Origin: DASZBX01 sp035943635 | GTDB lineage: Bacteria > Actinomycetota > Actinomycetes > Streptomycetales > Catenulisporaceae | Direction of reading: 5' to 3' | NCBI GenBank assembly: GCA_035943635.1 | Contig: DASZBX010000033.1 | Coordinates: 1 to 64,000 of the forward strand | DNA: 64,000 bases | Shown here: positions 16,379 through 25,255 of the stretch, piece after piece | Position numbering within the stretch: position 1 is the stretch's first letter | Layout of the letters: each line of letters opens with the position of its first letter | Program-made: the position numbers and the translations under genes | The notes under the pieces: model-generated | Databases searched by the model: none | The model's input: the letters and a program-made list of their open reading frames with translations, nothing else | What the model was told of the DNA's origin: nothing

Positions 16379-17710
16379 TCATCCGGCCTTCGCGGCGGCG
16401 ATGATCGCGGTGGCTATGGTGGCCAGATCGGGGTCGGAGGTGATGTAGGGCGGCATCGTGTAGATCAGGTTGCGGAACGGGCGCAGCCAGGCGCCTGCCT
16501 GGACGGCGGCTGCGGTGGCGGCGGGGACGTCCACCTCGTGGTCGAGTTCCACGACGCCGATCGCGCCGAGCACGCGCACGTCCCGCACTCCCGGCAGGTC
16601 GCGCGCCGGGGCCAGGCCCCTGGTGAGCGCGGACTCGATGCCGGCGACGGTGGTGCGCAGGTCGCCCAGGCCGTCCCAGCCGGACCAGGTGGCGTCGTCC
16701 AGCAACAGGTCGATCGAGGCGTTGGCGATCGCGGCGGCCAGCGGGTTGCCCATGAAGGTCGGGCCGTGGGCGAGCACCGGGACCTCGCCGCGGCTGATCC
16801 CGTCGGCCACCCGGGCGGTGCACAGGGTGGCCGCCATGCTCAGGTAACCGCCGGTCAGAGCCTTGCCCACGCACATCACGTCCGGGGCCACCGCGGCGTG
16901 GTCGGCGGCGAACAGGCGGCCGGTGCGGCCGAAGCCGGTGGCGATCTCGTCGAAGACCAGCAGCACGTCGTGCTCGTCGCACAGGTCGCGCAGCACGCGC
17001 AGGTAGGCGGGGGAGTGGAACCGCATGCCGCCGGCGCCCTGCACCACCGGTTCGACGATCACCGCGGCCAGCTCATGCGCGTGCCGGCCGATCAGGTCGG
17101 CCAGGTGCTGCTCGTAGGCGGCGTCCTCCGGCGCGTGGAAACCGTCCGGCGGCGCGTCGGCGAAGACCTGTTCCGGCAGCACGCCGCGCCACAGCGCATG
17201 CATCCCGCCGTCGGGGTCGCACACCGACATCGGGTGGAACGTGTCGCCGTGGTACCCGCCGCGCCAGGTCAGCAGCCGGCACTTCTCCGGCCGGCCGGCC
17301 GAGCGCCAGTACTGCAGCGCCATCTTCACCGCGACCTCCACCGAGACCGAGCCGGAGTCGGCCAGGAACACGTGTTCCAGCGGCGCCGGGGTGATCGCGA
17401 CCAGCCGCCGGGCCAGCTCGATCGCCGGCTCGTGGGTCAGGCCGCCGAACATCACGTGCGACATCCGGCCCAGCTGGCCGCGGGCCGCCTCGTCCAGGGC
17501 CGGGTGCCGGTAGCCGTGGATCGCCGCCCACCACGAGGACATGCCGTCGATCAGGCTGGTGCGCGCGCCGTCCGGCAGCACGGCGGTCAACCGGACCCCC
17601 TCGGCCTCCTCGATCAGCAGCGGGCTGATTCCGCCGGGCATCGGGCCGTACGGGTGCCAGACGTGCGCGCGGTCCAGATCCAGCAGGGTGCTCAGTCGTT
17701 CGCGGTTCAC
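16379..17710 (-). CDS. bioA: Adenosylmethionine-8-amino-7-oxononanoate aminotransferase
   Basis: A 443-residue class III PLP aminotransferase of biotin synthesis: it transfers the amino group of S-adenosylmethionine to KAPA to give DAPA. BioA signs are HVWHPYGPM near the N-terminus, DGMSSWWAAIHGY, the DEIATGFGRTG motif with the PLP-contact Asp, and VGKALTGGY with the catalytic Lys. GTG start at 17710 with a leaderless-type -10 box. No bioB, bioD or bioF is in the window; bioA is isolated here. Confidence 0.94.
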   Translation of the reverse strand: MNRERLSTLLDLDRAHVWHPYGPMPGGISPLLIEEAEGVRLTAVLPDGARTSLIDGMSSWWAAIHGYRHPALDEAARGQLGRMSHVMFGGLTHEPAIELARRLVAITPAPLEHVFLADSGSVSVEVAVKMALQYWRSAGRPEKCRLLTWRGGYHGDTFHPMSVCDPDGGMHALWRGVLPEQVFADAPPDGFHAPEDAAYEQHLADLIGRHAHELAAVIVEPVVQGAGGMRFHSPAYLRVLRDLCDEHDVLLVFDEIATGFGRTGRLFAADHAAVAPDVMCVGKALTGGYLSMAATLCTARVADGISRGEVPVLAHGPTFMGNPLAAAIANASIDLLLDDATWSGWDGLGDLRTTVAGIESALTRGLAPARDLPGVRDVRVLGAIGVVELDHEVDVPAATAAAVQAGAWLRPFRNLIYTMPPYITSDPDLATIATAIIAAAKAG

Positions 17711-17716
17711 GCCGCC

Positions 17717-17722
17717 AGCCTA
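17717..17722 (-). promoter_or_regulatory. -10 box of a likely leaderless bioA transcript
   Basis: On the minus strand TAGGCT lies 6 nt before the GTG start of bioA, with no ribosome binding site. Confidence 0.55.
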
Positions 17723-17848
17723 CGGCGCCCCGGCCCGCGGCCGCCCGGCGCCGTCCGTCCGGGCCGTCGGTGCGGCCACCGAACCCGGTGCAATATGCTC
17801 ACCCGAGACCGATGCCTCGTCGCCGCCGTTGAGGGAGAGCACCCGCCG

Positions 17849-18373
17849 ATGTTCTGGTTCCAGCTTGTGGTCGTGCTGCTGCTGCTCGCCGCCGTGGGAT
17901 GGCTCGCCGTCGGCGGCGGCGGGCACATGTCCGAGCCGGTGCCCGACCGCGCGGACCTGGCCCTGCCGGGCGGCCGGCAGGTCGCCGCGCGCGACCTGGA
18001 CCAGGTGCGGTTCTCGGTCGGCCTGCGCGGCTACCGGATGGAAGAGGTCGACGACGTGCTGGACCGGCTGGCCCGCGAGGTCGACGCCCGGGACCGGCGG
18101 ATCGCCGAGCTGGAGGGGCGCTCGGAGGCCTCGCCGCTCGCCGGGGACGGGGATGAGTACGCCGACGGCGACGCCGGGTCCGGGCCGTATGACTACTCCG
18201 CCGAATACGCCGCCGGGAACTCCGCCGCCGACGGCGAGGGACCGGGCTTCGCACCGTCCGCCGAAACCTCGGCCGAGACCTCGCCGGCCCGCTCCGCGGC
18301 TGCTTCCGCAGCGTCCCCCGAAACGGCCCCCGCCGAACCCGGTTCCGGGTCCGACCTGCCGCCGCTGCCGTAG
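17849..18373 (+). CDS. Small DivIVA-domain membrane protein
   Basis: A 174-residue protein with an N-terminal membrane span (FWFQLVVVLLLLAAVGWLAV), a DivIVA-like segment at about 48-90 (VRFSVGLRGYRMEEVDDVLD, then RLAREVDARDRRIAELE, a short coiled coil) and a long acidic, Ala/Pro/Ser-rich tail. Such short actinobacterial DivIVA proteins are thought to sit at membranes, but their role is open. ATG at 17849 follows GAGGGAGAG. It is divergent from bioA and ends at a clear terminator. Confidence 0.85.
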   Translation: MFWFQLVVVLLLLAAVGWLAVGGGGHMSEPVPDRADLALPGGRQVAARDLDQVRFSVGLRGYRMEEVDDVLDRLAREVDARDRRIAELEGRSEASPLAGDGDEYADGDAGSGPYDYSAEYAAGNSAADGEGPGFAPSAETSAETSPARSAAASAASPETAPAEPGSGSDLPPLP

Positions 18374-18388
18374 TACCGAGGCCCGAGA

Positions 18389-18430
18389 GGGCGCACAACA
18401 GCGGCCGGGCAGCCGTTGTGCGCCCCCTTT
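18389..18430 (+). terminator. Intrinsic terminator
   Basis: GGGCGCACAAC (18389-18399) pairs with GTTGTGCGCCC (18415-18425), followed by CCTTT. It lies 16 bp after the DivIVA-like gene and is one of the best hairpins in the window. Confidence 0.8.
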
Positions 18431-18634
18431 CGCTCCCGCCCCGGCGTAGCTCCGGCGAAGGACAGACGCCCTGGTAGCGCCGTTGCGCCCCGTTCGCGCA
18501 GGCCCGCGCGGGGCCGCCGCGGGCCGCGCATTGCGCCCGGTTCGCCCTCGGCGGCGGCGCCGTTTCTCCGGGCGCGTCTTGACGCGGGGGCCGCGGCGCG
18601 GTTTCCTGGCTACACCTCAGGCGGGAGGTGTGGA

Positions 18635-19192
18635 ATGGCAATTCAACTTGCCGTCGCCGTCGGCGACTCGAGTCCAGTGCAGTTCAGACCCTACGAAACC
18701 GCTTGGCCGGAGCGTTTCGCGCTAGCCAAGGATCTTGTCCGAAGAGCGCTCGACGGGTGTGCGGCCCGGATCGAGCACATCGGCTCCACCGCGGTACCCG
18801 GTCTGCCCGGCCGGCCCCAGCTCGACGTGCTGGTGTCGGTGGCCGAACCGGACGCGGAGGAGGACTACCGGTGGGTCCTGGAGGAACTCGGCTTCGCCCT
18901 GTCCATCCGGGAACCGGACCGGCGCGTCTTCCACGCCCGGGCCGGCGACCTGGCCGGCCTCGGCTCGGCGTACGACGTCTCCGTCTACGTCTGCCGCTCC
19001 GGCGGCGTCTGGGAGCACGACCAGCTGCTGCTGGCGTCCTACCTGTCCGCCGATCCAACCCGGCGCGAGCAGTACGCCGAGCTCAAGTCCCGGCTGGCCC
19101 GGGAGAACCGGCGCGACCCGGAGGCGTACGCCGAGGGCAAGCGCCTCTTCCTGCGCGAGACGATCAAACTGGCCCAGCGGGCCGGCCGCTGA
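18635..19192 (+). CDS. GrpB-family (UPF0157) nucleotidyltransferase-like protein
   Basis: A 185-residue protein. The family signature IEHIGSTAVPGLPGRPQLDV is present, with HIGST resembling the GS motif of nucleotidyltransferases and D following. No partner or substrate is known for most of the family; CoaE fusions in other actinobacteria link it loosely to coenzyme A. ATG at 18635 has GGGAGG 7 nt upstream. Longer in-frame readings upstream contain low-complexity Arg/Pro sequence and are rejected. It is convergent with the enoyl-CoA hydratase gene. Confidence 0.88.
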   Translation: MAIQLAVAVGDSSPVQFRPYETAWPERFALAKDLVRRALDGCAARIEHIGSTAVPGLPGRPQLDVLVSVAEPDAEEDYRWVLEELGFALSIREPDRRVFHARAGDLAGLGSAYDVSVYVCRSGGVWEHDQLLLASYLSADPTRREQYAELKSRLARENRRDPEAYAEGKRLFLRETIKLAQRAGR

Positions 19193-19215
19193 ACCCGGCC
19201 GGACGGCCCGGTCCG

Positions 19216-19236
19216 GGCGTGCGTCCCGTGCACGCC
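19216..19236. terminator. Possible bidirectional hairpin
   Basis: GGCGTGC (19216-19222) pairs with GCACGCC (19230-19236) between two convergent genes. There is no T-run, so confidence is low. Confidence 0.35.
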
Positions 19237-19267
19237 GCCCGGGATCGCTGTGCCCGCGGTCCGGCGG

Positions 19268-20068
19268 CTATCCGCCGATGAACTCCGGCGGGCGCTTGGC
19301 CAGGAACGCCTGGACGGCCTCCCGATGGTCCTTGGTCTGGCCGCAGCGCTGCTGCATCGCGTCCTCGAACTCCAGGGACTCCGGCAGCGTGTGCGCGGCC
19401 GCGAACGACACCGACTCCTTGAGTGAGGCGTAGCACACGGTCGGCCCGGCGGCGAGTTTCGCGGCCAGGGCCGCGGCCCGCTGCGCCAGCTCCGCGGCCG
19501 GCACCACCTCGGTGACCAGGCCGAGCTCGGCCGCCCTGGCCACCGGGATGGTCTCCGGCAGCAGCAGCAGTTCCAGCGCCTTGGCCCGGCCGACCAGCTG
19601 CGGCAGGGTCCAGGAGGCGCCCGAGTCGGCGTTCAGGGCCACCCCGGCGAAGGCCAGGTTGAAGGCGGCGGTGTCGGCGGCGATCCGCAGGTCGCAGGCG
19701 AACGCGAAGCCCGCCCCGGCCCCGGCCGCGACGCCGTTGACCGCGGCGATCACCGGCTTGGCCATCCCGGTCAGGGCCAGCGTGATCGGGTTGTAGTGCC
19801 GCCGGACCGTGGTCGACACGTCCCCGCCGGACAGCAGGTTGTCCGAGTGCTCGCGCAGGTCCTGGCCGACGCAGAAGGCCCGGCCGGTGCCGGTCAGCAC
19901 GACCGCGCGCACCGCGTCGTCCTCGGCGGCCTTGAGCAGCGCGGCGAGCAGGCCTTCCTTGGTGGCCAGGTCGAGCGCGTTCATCCGGTCCGGCCGGTTG
20001 AAGGTGATGGTCGCCACGGCGCCGTCCACGGTGTACAGGACGGGCGGTTCTGGGGTCTGCTCGGTCAC
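19268..20068 (-). CDS. Enoyl-CoA hydratase/isomerase, PaaG-like
   Basis: A 266-residue crotonase-fold enzyme. The oxyanion-hole segments are visible (GTGRAFCVGQDL and AVNGVAAGAGAGFAFACDLR). In the second catalytic segment the usual Glu is absent and an Asp is kept (NADSGASWTLPQLVG), which is the pattern of PaaG-type isomerases in phenylacetate breakdown. No other paa genes are near, so the real substrate is open. GTG start at 20068 after GAGGA. A palindrome upstream (20126-20139) may be its operator. Confidence 0.87.
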   Translation of the reverse strand: MTEQTPEPPVLYTVDGAVATITFNRPDRMNALDLATKEGLLAALLKAAEDDAVRAVVLTGTGRAFCVGQDLREHSDNLLSGGDVSTTVRRHYNPITLALTGMAKPVIAAVNGVAAGAGAGFAFACDLRIAADTAAFNLAFAGVALNADSGASWTLPQLVGRAKALELLLLPETIPVARAAELGLVTEVVPAAELAQRAAALAAKLAAGPTVCYASLKESVSFAAAHTLPESLEFEDAMQQRCGQTKDHREAVQAFLAKRPPEFIGG

Positions 20069-20125
20069 TGGACGGTCCTCGTCTGGTCTCGCGCTCGGCT
20101 TCCATAGGCTGCGCTATCCGGTAAG

Positions 20126-20139
20126 TTACTCGCCGGTAC
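20126..20139 (-). promoter_or_regulatory. Candidate operator of the enoyl-CoA hydratase gene
   Basis: TTACTCGCCGGTAC is a near-palindrome (TTAC-N6-GTAC) about 60 bp upstream of the start codon. Inverted TTAC/GTAA sites with a CG-rich centre are typical for TetR-like regulators of acyl-CoA genes; the link is tentative. Confidence 0.3.
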
Positions 20140-20194
20140 CATCCTAGGCCAGGGTTCTGCCCCAAGTGTTGCGCAGCACACGTCCGGTGCTCGT

Positions 20195-21883
20195 TCAGCC
20201 GGTTCCGGCCACGAGCGGGCGGACCTTCGTCAGCAGGTTCTGGTCGTAGACCAGGATCATCCGGGTGTCCACGGTGTAGATCGCCGTCGGCGGTCCGTAC
20301 ACGGCCTCGACTTCGGCCGGGGTGACGGGGCCGTCGGAGTCGAACGGGTTGGTGATGTAGAACGTGGCGTCGTTCTCGGCCGGGTCGTACCAGTTCGCTC
20401 GCGCCTCCCAGCTGTAGCCGAGGAATCTGCCCTGGTAGAGCAGCACCGCCCGCACCTGGACCGCGCCGCCGGACTGGACCGAGACCGAGGAGGCGTCCCA
20501 GTAGCCGCCGATGCCGTAGGTCAGGTGGTGCGCCTGGAGCCAGGCGCTCAGGACGATGTCGCGGGTGTCGGCGGTCGAATTGCCGGCGGTGACCGCGGAC
20601 GGCACGACGGCGGCCGCCGCGAGGGCGAGCGCGGCCGGGAAGACCGCCCGGCGGCGCTCCAGCAGCGGGCCGCGCCACGCCATCGCCGCCAGCACGCACC
20701 CGGCCGGCAGGGTGAAGACGATCTCGCGGGCGTTCGACGCGTCGGCAATGGCCGAGACCGTGTAGGACGCCAGGTTGACCACGATCGCCGTGCACAGGAT
20801 CTGGGCTCCGCGGCCGACCGTGTTCCAGCGGACGATCACCCGGAGGAATCCGGCGAGGGCCGCCGCCGCGGAGATCCAGCCGAGGACCGTGGACCCGGCC
20901 ACCGTGCTGCGCCCCAAGTGCCCGGGGTCGATCCCGTAGACGATCGCCAGGTTGTGGTAGGTGAACTGGAAGTTGCTCCACCACAGGTGAGGCGGCGCGA
21001 TCTGCGTGAGCGGCGGGATCATGGTGTACCCGCCCAGCGCGCGCAGCAGGTGCCGTAGCAGCAGCGCGGCCGGGTAGGACAGCACGCTCGCGAGCAGGAT
21101 CGCGCCGTCGGCGTTGCGGTACCCGCGCGCCCGCACCATCCGGTATGCGCCGATCAGGCCGATCGAGAAGGAGCCGACGTAGAGGACGGTCTGGTCGCCG
21201 AGCTGGCCGAGCGTCAGGACGACGCCCAGCCACACCGGCAGGTAGCTGCGTCTGCCAGTGGCCGCCGTGCTCTCGGCGGCACTGCGTTTGCTGTCCTTGA
21301 CCAGGTCGGCCAGGTAGACCGCGCCGAGCAGGATCGCGCAGGTGCCGATATGGTCCGGGGCGTTGAGCATGACCAGGATCGTGGCGACGGTGATCGGCAC
21401 CGCCATCATCGCGGCGACGATGCAGCACCGGACGAGAGCCGTCCGGCCGCTGGTCTTGCGACAGGCCAGCAGCGCTGCCATCACGACGACCAGCAGATAG
21501 ATGACCGCATCGCCTACGTGTATGGCCTCGCTGCCCAACCCGAACACGCCTTCGCACAGGGCGAAGATCGGGAGTTCGAACGTGTAGTACGTCGCGTCAC
21601 CGATGACCCAACCGTGCAGGAGCAGGTGGCCGTGCAACAGATCCCACGCCTGGAGTGCGTTGTTCGACCCGTCCGAATTGATCGCGGCGGTCTCTGCGAC
21701 CTTCAGATAGAGGTAGAAGAGCGTCGCCGTGCCGATCAGGATCAGCGCGGCCGCGCGCAGCCGGGCCGGGGAGAGGGCCGCGATCCGTCCGACCGGTCCG
21801 GGGCGCTGCGGCCGCGGCTCGTCGCCCTGCCTCGCAGCGGGCACGACGCCGGGCTCCGCGAGCTCACCGGACTGGTCGATCAT
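20195..21883 (-). CDS. Polytopic membrane protein, GT-C glycosyltransferase-like
   Basis: A 562-residue protein with about ten or more membrane spans. The first outer loop holds AINSDGSNNALQAWDLLHGH, acidic residues where GT-C enzymes keep their metal or sugar-phosphate site. The last 130 residues are soluble and probably outside (YLSAW-like start, WYDPAENDATFYITNPFDSD). The arrangement resembles PMT/ArnT-type glycosyltransferases but the similarity I can see is only in layout. ATG at 21883 follows AGAGGA; an in-frame start 39 bp upstream is possible. It is downstream of the double-Lrp gene on the same strand, 85 bp away. Confidence 0.7.
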   Translation of the reverse strand: MIDQSGELAEPGVVPAARQGDEPRPQRPGPVGRIAALSPARLRAAALILIGTATLFYLYLKVAETAAINSDGSNNALQAWDLLHGHLLLHGWVIGDATYYTFELPIFALCEGVFGLGSEAIHVGDAVIYLLVVVMAALLACRKTSGRTALVRCCIVAAMMAVPITVATILVMLNAPDHIGTCAILLGAVYLADLVKDSKRSAAESTAATGRRSYLPVWLGVVLTLGQLGDQTVLYVGSFSIGLIGAYRMVRARGYRNADGAILLASVLSYPAALLLRHLLRALGGYTMIPPLTQIAPPHLWWSNFQFTYHNLAIVYGIDPGHLGRSTVAGSTVLGWISAAAALAGFLRVIVRWNTVGRGAQILCTAIVVNLASYTVSAIADASNAREIVFTLPAGCVLAAMAWRGPLLERRRAVFPAALALAAAAVVPSAVTAGNSTADTRDIVLSAWLQAHHLTYGIGGYWDASSVSVQSGGAVQVRAVLLYQGRFLGYSWEARANWYDPAENDATFYITNPFDSDGPVTPAEVEAVYGPPTAIYTVDTRMILVYDQNLLTKVRPLVAGTG

Positions 21884-21968
21884 CTCAGCATCCTCTGTCT
21901 CACGGCCGGGCGGGAAGCCCATGGTATCGGGCTCGGCGGATCAAGGCGGGGCCGGGCGAACCGGTCCG

Positions 21969-22964
21969 TCACCGCCCGGTCCGGGGCAGACCGGAGGCCA
22001 GCGAGCCCGCGCGCTTGACCGAGGCGACGATCGGGGCGGTCTCCACCTGGCGGACCGCCGACAGGGTCGCGATCCGCGAAGTCAGGTACAGATAGAGCGA
22101 CTGGATGTCCTTGCACATCACGACCGCGTGCAGGTTCGTCGCCCCGGTCGTGGCGCAGGCGTAGGCCACCTCGGGGTGTTCGGCCAGGGCCTGGCCGGTC
22201 TCCGCGAGCTGCGCGGGCGCGACCGTGAGCCAGAGCAGCGACCTGGTGGTCAGGCCGAAGATGTGGTGGTCGTAGTCCAGGTCCAGGTAGAGCGCGCCGC
22301 TCTCCCGCAGCTGCGCCATCCGCCGGCGCACGGTGCTCTGCGACCAGCCGCTCGCCTCGGCCAGATCGGCCAGGTCGGCCCGGCCGTCCTGGCCGAGCAC
22401 CGCGAGCAGCCGGCGGTCCGCCTCGTCCAGCACCACCGATCCGTGCGCGCCCGGCGGCGGCAGCGCCGGGCGCAGGGCCTCGGCCTGCTCTTCGGTCAGC
22501 GAGTCCGATTTGTTGGACAGTCCCTGCGGGCCGCCGAAGAAGGTGTGGATCACGCACTGCGCGGTCACCCCGACCACGCTCGGCGTGCGCGGCAGGCGTT
22601 GGAGCAGCAGAGCATCCGTGTCCTGGTCGACATGGGAGCGCGTCATACAGTTGATCTCGGTGCCGCCGGAGGCCAGCGAGACCCAGGCGGTGTCCTCGCG
22701 CCGGGCCAGGGCCTGGGCGACCTTCGCCGCCGCGTCCGGGGTGCACTGCACCCGGACCAGCCAGGTCACCTCGCCCAGGACCGCCGGGTCGGTCAGCCCG
22801 AGCACCCGGATCACGCCCTCGGTGCGCAGCCGGGTGTAGCGGCGCGACACGGTCTGGTCGGACACGCCCAGGACCTCGGCGATCCGGCTGAACGGGACCC
22901 GGCCGTCGAGCTGGAGCGCCTGGACCAGGCACCGGTCCAGGTGGTCGTATGCGCGGGTTTTCAC
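21969..22964 (-). CDS. Double Lrp/AsnC-type regulator
   Basis: About 331 residues forming two Lrp/AsnC units in tandem: helix-turn-helix 1 at about 8-60 (LDGRVPFSRIAEVLGVSDQT), a RAM-like half, then a second HTH at about 180-230 (DEADRRLLAVLGQDGRADL, ASGWSQSTVRRRMAQL) and a second ligand domain. Such proteins act like a built-in dimer. I place the start at GTG 22964, because TAGCCT lies exactly 6 nt before it; the ATG at 22970 would touch the -10 box. It is divergent from the MFS gene at 23127 and is its likely regulator. Confidence 0.85.
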   Translation of the reverse strand: MKTRAYDHLDRCLVQALQLDGRVPFSRIAEVLGVSDQTVSRRYTRLRTEGVIRVLGLTDPAVLGEVTWLVRVQCTPDAAAKVAQALARREDTAWVSLASGGTEINCMTRSHVDQDTDALLLQRLPRTPSVVGVTAQCVIHTFFGGPQGLSNKSDSLTEEQAEALRPALPPPGAHGSVVLDEADRRLLAVLGQDGRADLADLAEASGWSQSTVRRRMAQLRESGALYLDLDYDHHIFGLTTRSLLWLTVAPAQLAETGQALAEHPEVAYACATTGATNLHAVVMCKDIQSLYLYLTSRIATLSAVRQVETAPIVASVKRAGSLASGLPRTGR

Positions 22965-22970
22965 CAGCAT

Positions 22971-22976
22971 AGGCTA
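22971..22976 (-). promoter_or_regulatory. -10 box of a likely leaderless double-Lrp transcript
   Basis: On the minus strand TAGCCT precedes the GTG at 22964 by 6 nt and directly abuts the ATG at 22970, which decides the start codon call. Confidence 0.5.
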
Positions 22977-23126
22977 GCCGACGTCGGATATCGCCAGAAC
23001 GCGGCAGCCGGCTGGAGTCGCCGCCGGGCCGCGCGGGAAGATCTGTTCAGTCGGTGTTCGGCCGGCCGCCCCGATCCGCCGGATGACAGTTCGGCGTCCG
23101 ACTCATCCACCGAACCGGAGAACGCA

Positions 23127-24632
23127 ATGCGCAAGTGGCTGCCCCTGGTGGCGATATGCCTGGGTGCCTTCATGCTGCTGATCGACGTCAGCATCGTGAA
23201 CGTCGCCCTCCCGAAGATGTCCGCCGATCTGCACTCCTCCTTCACCTCCCTGCAATGGGTGGTCGACATGTACGCCCTGGTGCTGGCCTCGCTGCTGCTG
23301 GCGGTCGGCTCGATGGGCGACCGGCTCGGCCACCGGCGGATGTACGTCGGCGGCCTGGTGCTGTTCGCGCTCGCCTCGCTCGCCTGCGGGCTGGCGCCCG
23401 GCGTGGCGACCCTGATCACCGCCCGCGCGGTGCAGGGCCTGGGCGCCGCGGCCATGTTCACCTCCACCACCTCCCTGCTCAACGCGACCTACCACGGCCG
23501 CGACCGGGGCACCGCGTTCGGGATCTGGGGCGCGGTCAACGGCAGCGCCGCCGCGGTCGGCCCGATCCTCGGCGGGCTGCTGACCGAGCAGTTCGGCTGG
23601 CGCTCCATCTTCCTGGTGAACCTGCCGGTCGCGGTGCTCGGCGTGTTCATGGCGCTGCGGGTGCTCAAGGAGTCCAAGAACCCGGACGCCGCGCGGCTGG
23701 ACTACGCCGGGGCGCTGGCCTTCACCGTGTTCGCCGCGGCCGCGACCTACGCCCTGATCGAGAGCGCGGACAAGGGCTGGGGCAGCTCCACGGTGGTCGG
23801 CCTGCTGATCGGGTCCGGCGTGGCGTTGCTGGTGTTCATCGTGATCGAGCTGCGGGTCAAGTCGGCGCTGCTGGACCTGTCGCTGTTCCGCCGGCCCACG
23901 TTCGTCGGCCTGATGGTCTGCGCGCTGCTGTTCCCGGCCGCCGCGTTCGCCCATCTGACGTACACCTCGATCTGGTTGCAGTCGATCCTCGGGATGAGCC
24001 CGATCGACGCCGGCCTGGCCGTGTCCCCGCTGGCCCTGGCCTCGTTCGTGGTGTCCGCGGCCGGCGGCCGGGCGCTGCACCGGCTGGCCCCGCAGCTGGC
24101 GATCGGCGGCGGCCTGCTGTGCGTCGGCGGCGGGACGCTGTTGCTGATGCTGGTCTCGACCGGCTCCACCTGGACCGCCCTGGTGCCCGGCCTGCTGCTG
24201 TGCGGGGTCGGCGTCGGCATGGTCAGCCCCGTCCTGACCTCCGCGGTGCTCGGCTCCGTGCCGTACCAGCGGGCGGGCATGGCCAGCGGCGCGCTCAACA
24301 CGTTCCGCCAGCTCGGCTACGCGCTCGGCATCGCGGTGCTCGGCACGGTCTTCGCCGACCGGCTGCGCTCGGTCGGCGGCGCGCAGGCGGCCGGGGTGGT
24401 CTCCGGCGGCGGGCACGGGACGCTCAGCGCGGCCGGGCAGCAGGTCGTGCGGCACGCGGCGGCGCTCAGCCTGGACCGGATCTACCTGTTCGCCGGGTGC
24501 ACCGCGCTGGTCGGCGGGTGCCTGGTGCTGGCCCTGGTCCGGCGCTCCCCGGCCCCGGACTGGGCCCAGGCCGCGGCCGGCGGCGCGGGCGACCAGGCCC
24601 CGACCGGGGAACCGGCCGCGGCCGGCCACTGA
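23127..24632 (+). CDS. MFS exporter, EmrB/QacA (DHA2) type
   Basis: A 501-residue, about 14-span transporter. Motif D1 is seen as LLIDVSIVNVALP, motif A as GSMGDRLGHRRMYVGG, and motif C near NGSAAAVGPILGGLLTEQFGWR. ATG at 23127 follows CGGAG. It faces the double-Lrp regulator across about 160 bp, a layout typical of amino-acid-like or drug efflux under Lrp control; the substrate is not known. The C-terminal tail is Ala/Gly-rich and cytoplasmic. An intrinsic terminator follows at 24812. Confidence 0.92.
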   Translation: MRKWLPLVAICLGAFMLLIDVSIVNVALPKMSADLHSSFTSLQWVVDMYALVLASLLLAVGSMGDRLGHRRMYVGGLVLFALASLACGLAPGVATLITARAVQGLGAAAMFTSTTSLLNATYHGRDRGTAFGIWGAVNGSAAAVGPILGGLLTEQFGWRSIFLVNLPVAVLGVFMALRVLKESKNPDAARLDYAGALAFTVFAAAATYALIESADKGWGSSTVVGLLIGSGVALLVFIVIELRVKSALLDLSLFRRPTFVGLMVCALLFPAAAFAHLTYTSIWLQSILGMSPIDAGLAVSPLALASFVVSAAGGRALHRLAPQLAIGGGLLCVGGGTLLLMLVSTGSTWTALVPGLLLCGVGVGMVSPVLTSAVLGSVPYQRAGMASGALNTFRQLGYALGIAVLGTVFADRLRSVGGAQAAGVVSGGGHGTLSAAGQQVVRHAAALSLDRIYLFAGCTALVGGCLVLALVRRSPAPDWAQAAAGGAGDQAPTGEPAAAGH

Positions 24633-24811
24633 GCCCGGCGCGCCCCCGCAAGGTCGCCGAAGACCCCGGCAGACGACAGCCGGTCCGCCCGATCCGGGCG
24701 GGCCGGCTGCTTCCGTGCGGGGGCTCGGCCGGCCGCCGCGGGCCCGCTGGGGCCGTCATACCCCGGAACTTCACCCCGTTGCTCTGGTGGGTACGCCTGC
24801 CGTTGCGGTAG

Positions 24812-24836
24812 AGTGCCTGGTCAAGGGCACTTTTTT
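24812..24836 (+). terminator. Intrinsic terminator
   Basis: AGTGCC (24812-24817) pairs with GGCACT (24826-24831) and runs into six T residues (24831-24836). The stem is short, but the T-run is the longest in the area. It lies about 180 bp past the MFS stop. Confidence 0.6.
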
Positions 24837-24964
24837 CGCCTTGTCGGTTCTGTGCGGGATAATGAGTTCAGGTCAGGTGTCAACAAGGCGACGAATCGAG
24901 CATTCTCGCTGCCGTCGCGGGCACCATTCCCAATGCCCACACAAGACGGTTGGTCCGCCGGCAA

Positions 24965-24997
24965 GCGAACAGCTGTGCCGCGGTACCACCCGTTCGC
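24965..24997 (-). promoter_or_regulatory. Hairpin with a T-box-like core on the minus strand
   Basis: On the minus strand GGGTGGTACCGCG (24979-24991), identical to the T-box core of tRNA-sensing leaders, lies inside a hairpin closed by GCGAAC and GTTCGC. No tRNA-synthetase or amino-acid gene follows on that strand, and no stem I could be made out, so it may be chance. The surrounding stretch 24633-25060 holds no gene. Confidence 0.2.
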
Positions 24998-25060
24998 AGG
25001 AAAAACGGCTCACGGCCCTTCGCGGCGGTGGGCCGAACCGACCTCAGGAAGGGGACGAGC

Positions 25061-25255
25061 ATGGCGGCGATGAAGCCGCGGACGGGCGATGGCCCGCTCG
25101 AAGTGGTCAAGGAGGGGCGCGGCATCGTGATGCGGGTGCCGCTCGAGGGCGGCGGGCGCCTGGTGGTCGAACTGACCCCGGACGAGGCGGTCGCCCTCGG
25201 CGAGGCGATCAAGAAGGTCGCCCTCAGCGAGGCGGCCAGGAAGCTCGCGGGCTAG
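25061..25255 (+). CDS. DUF3117 protein
   Basis: A 64-residue protein of a family nearly universal and almost invariant in actinobacteria: MAAMKPRTGDGPLEV, then EGRGIVMRVPLEGGGRLVVE and LTPDEAVALGEAI. It is slightly longer at the C-terminus than usual. Function unknown; the high conservation suggests a core role. ATG at 25061 follows AGGAAGGGGA. A GATAAT hexamer at 24858 may be its -10 element, giving a leader of about 195 nt. Confidence 0.92.
   Translation: MAAMKPRTGDGPLEVVKEGRGIVMRVPLEGGGRLVVELTPDEAVALGEAIKKVALSEAARKLAG

Noticed and set aside
19164..21557. Long minus-strand frame across the enoyl-CoA hydratase and GT-C-like genes
   Set aside because: It crosses two real genes in another frame and has Arg/Gly/Ala/Pro composition with no motif.
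24841..24863. TTGTCG ... GATAAT as a full promoter
   Set aside because: The spacing of 11 bp is too short for a sigma-70-type promoter; only the GATAAT box is kept as a possible -10.
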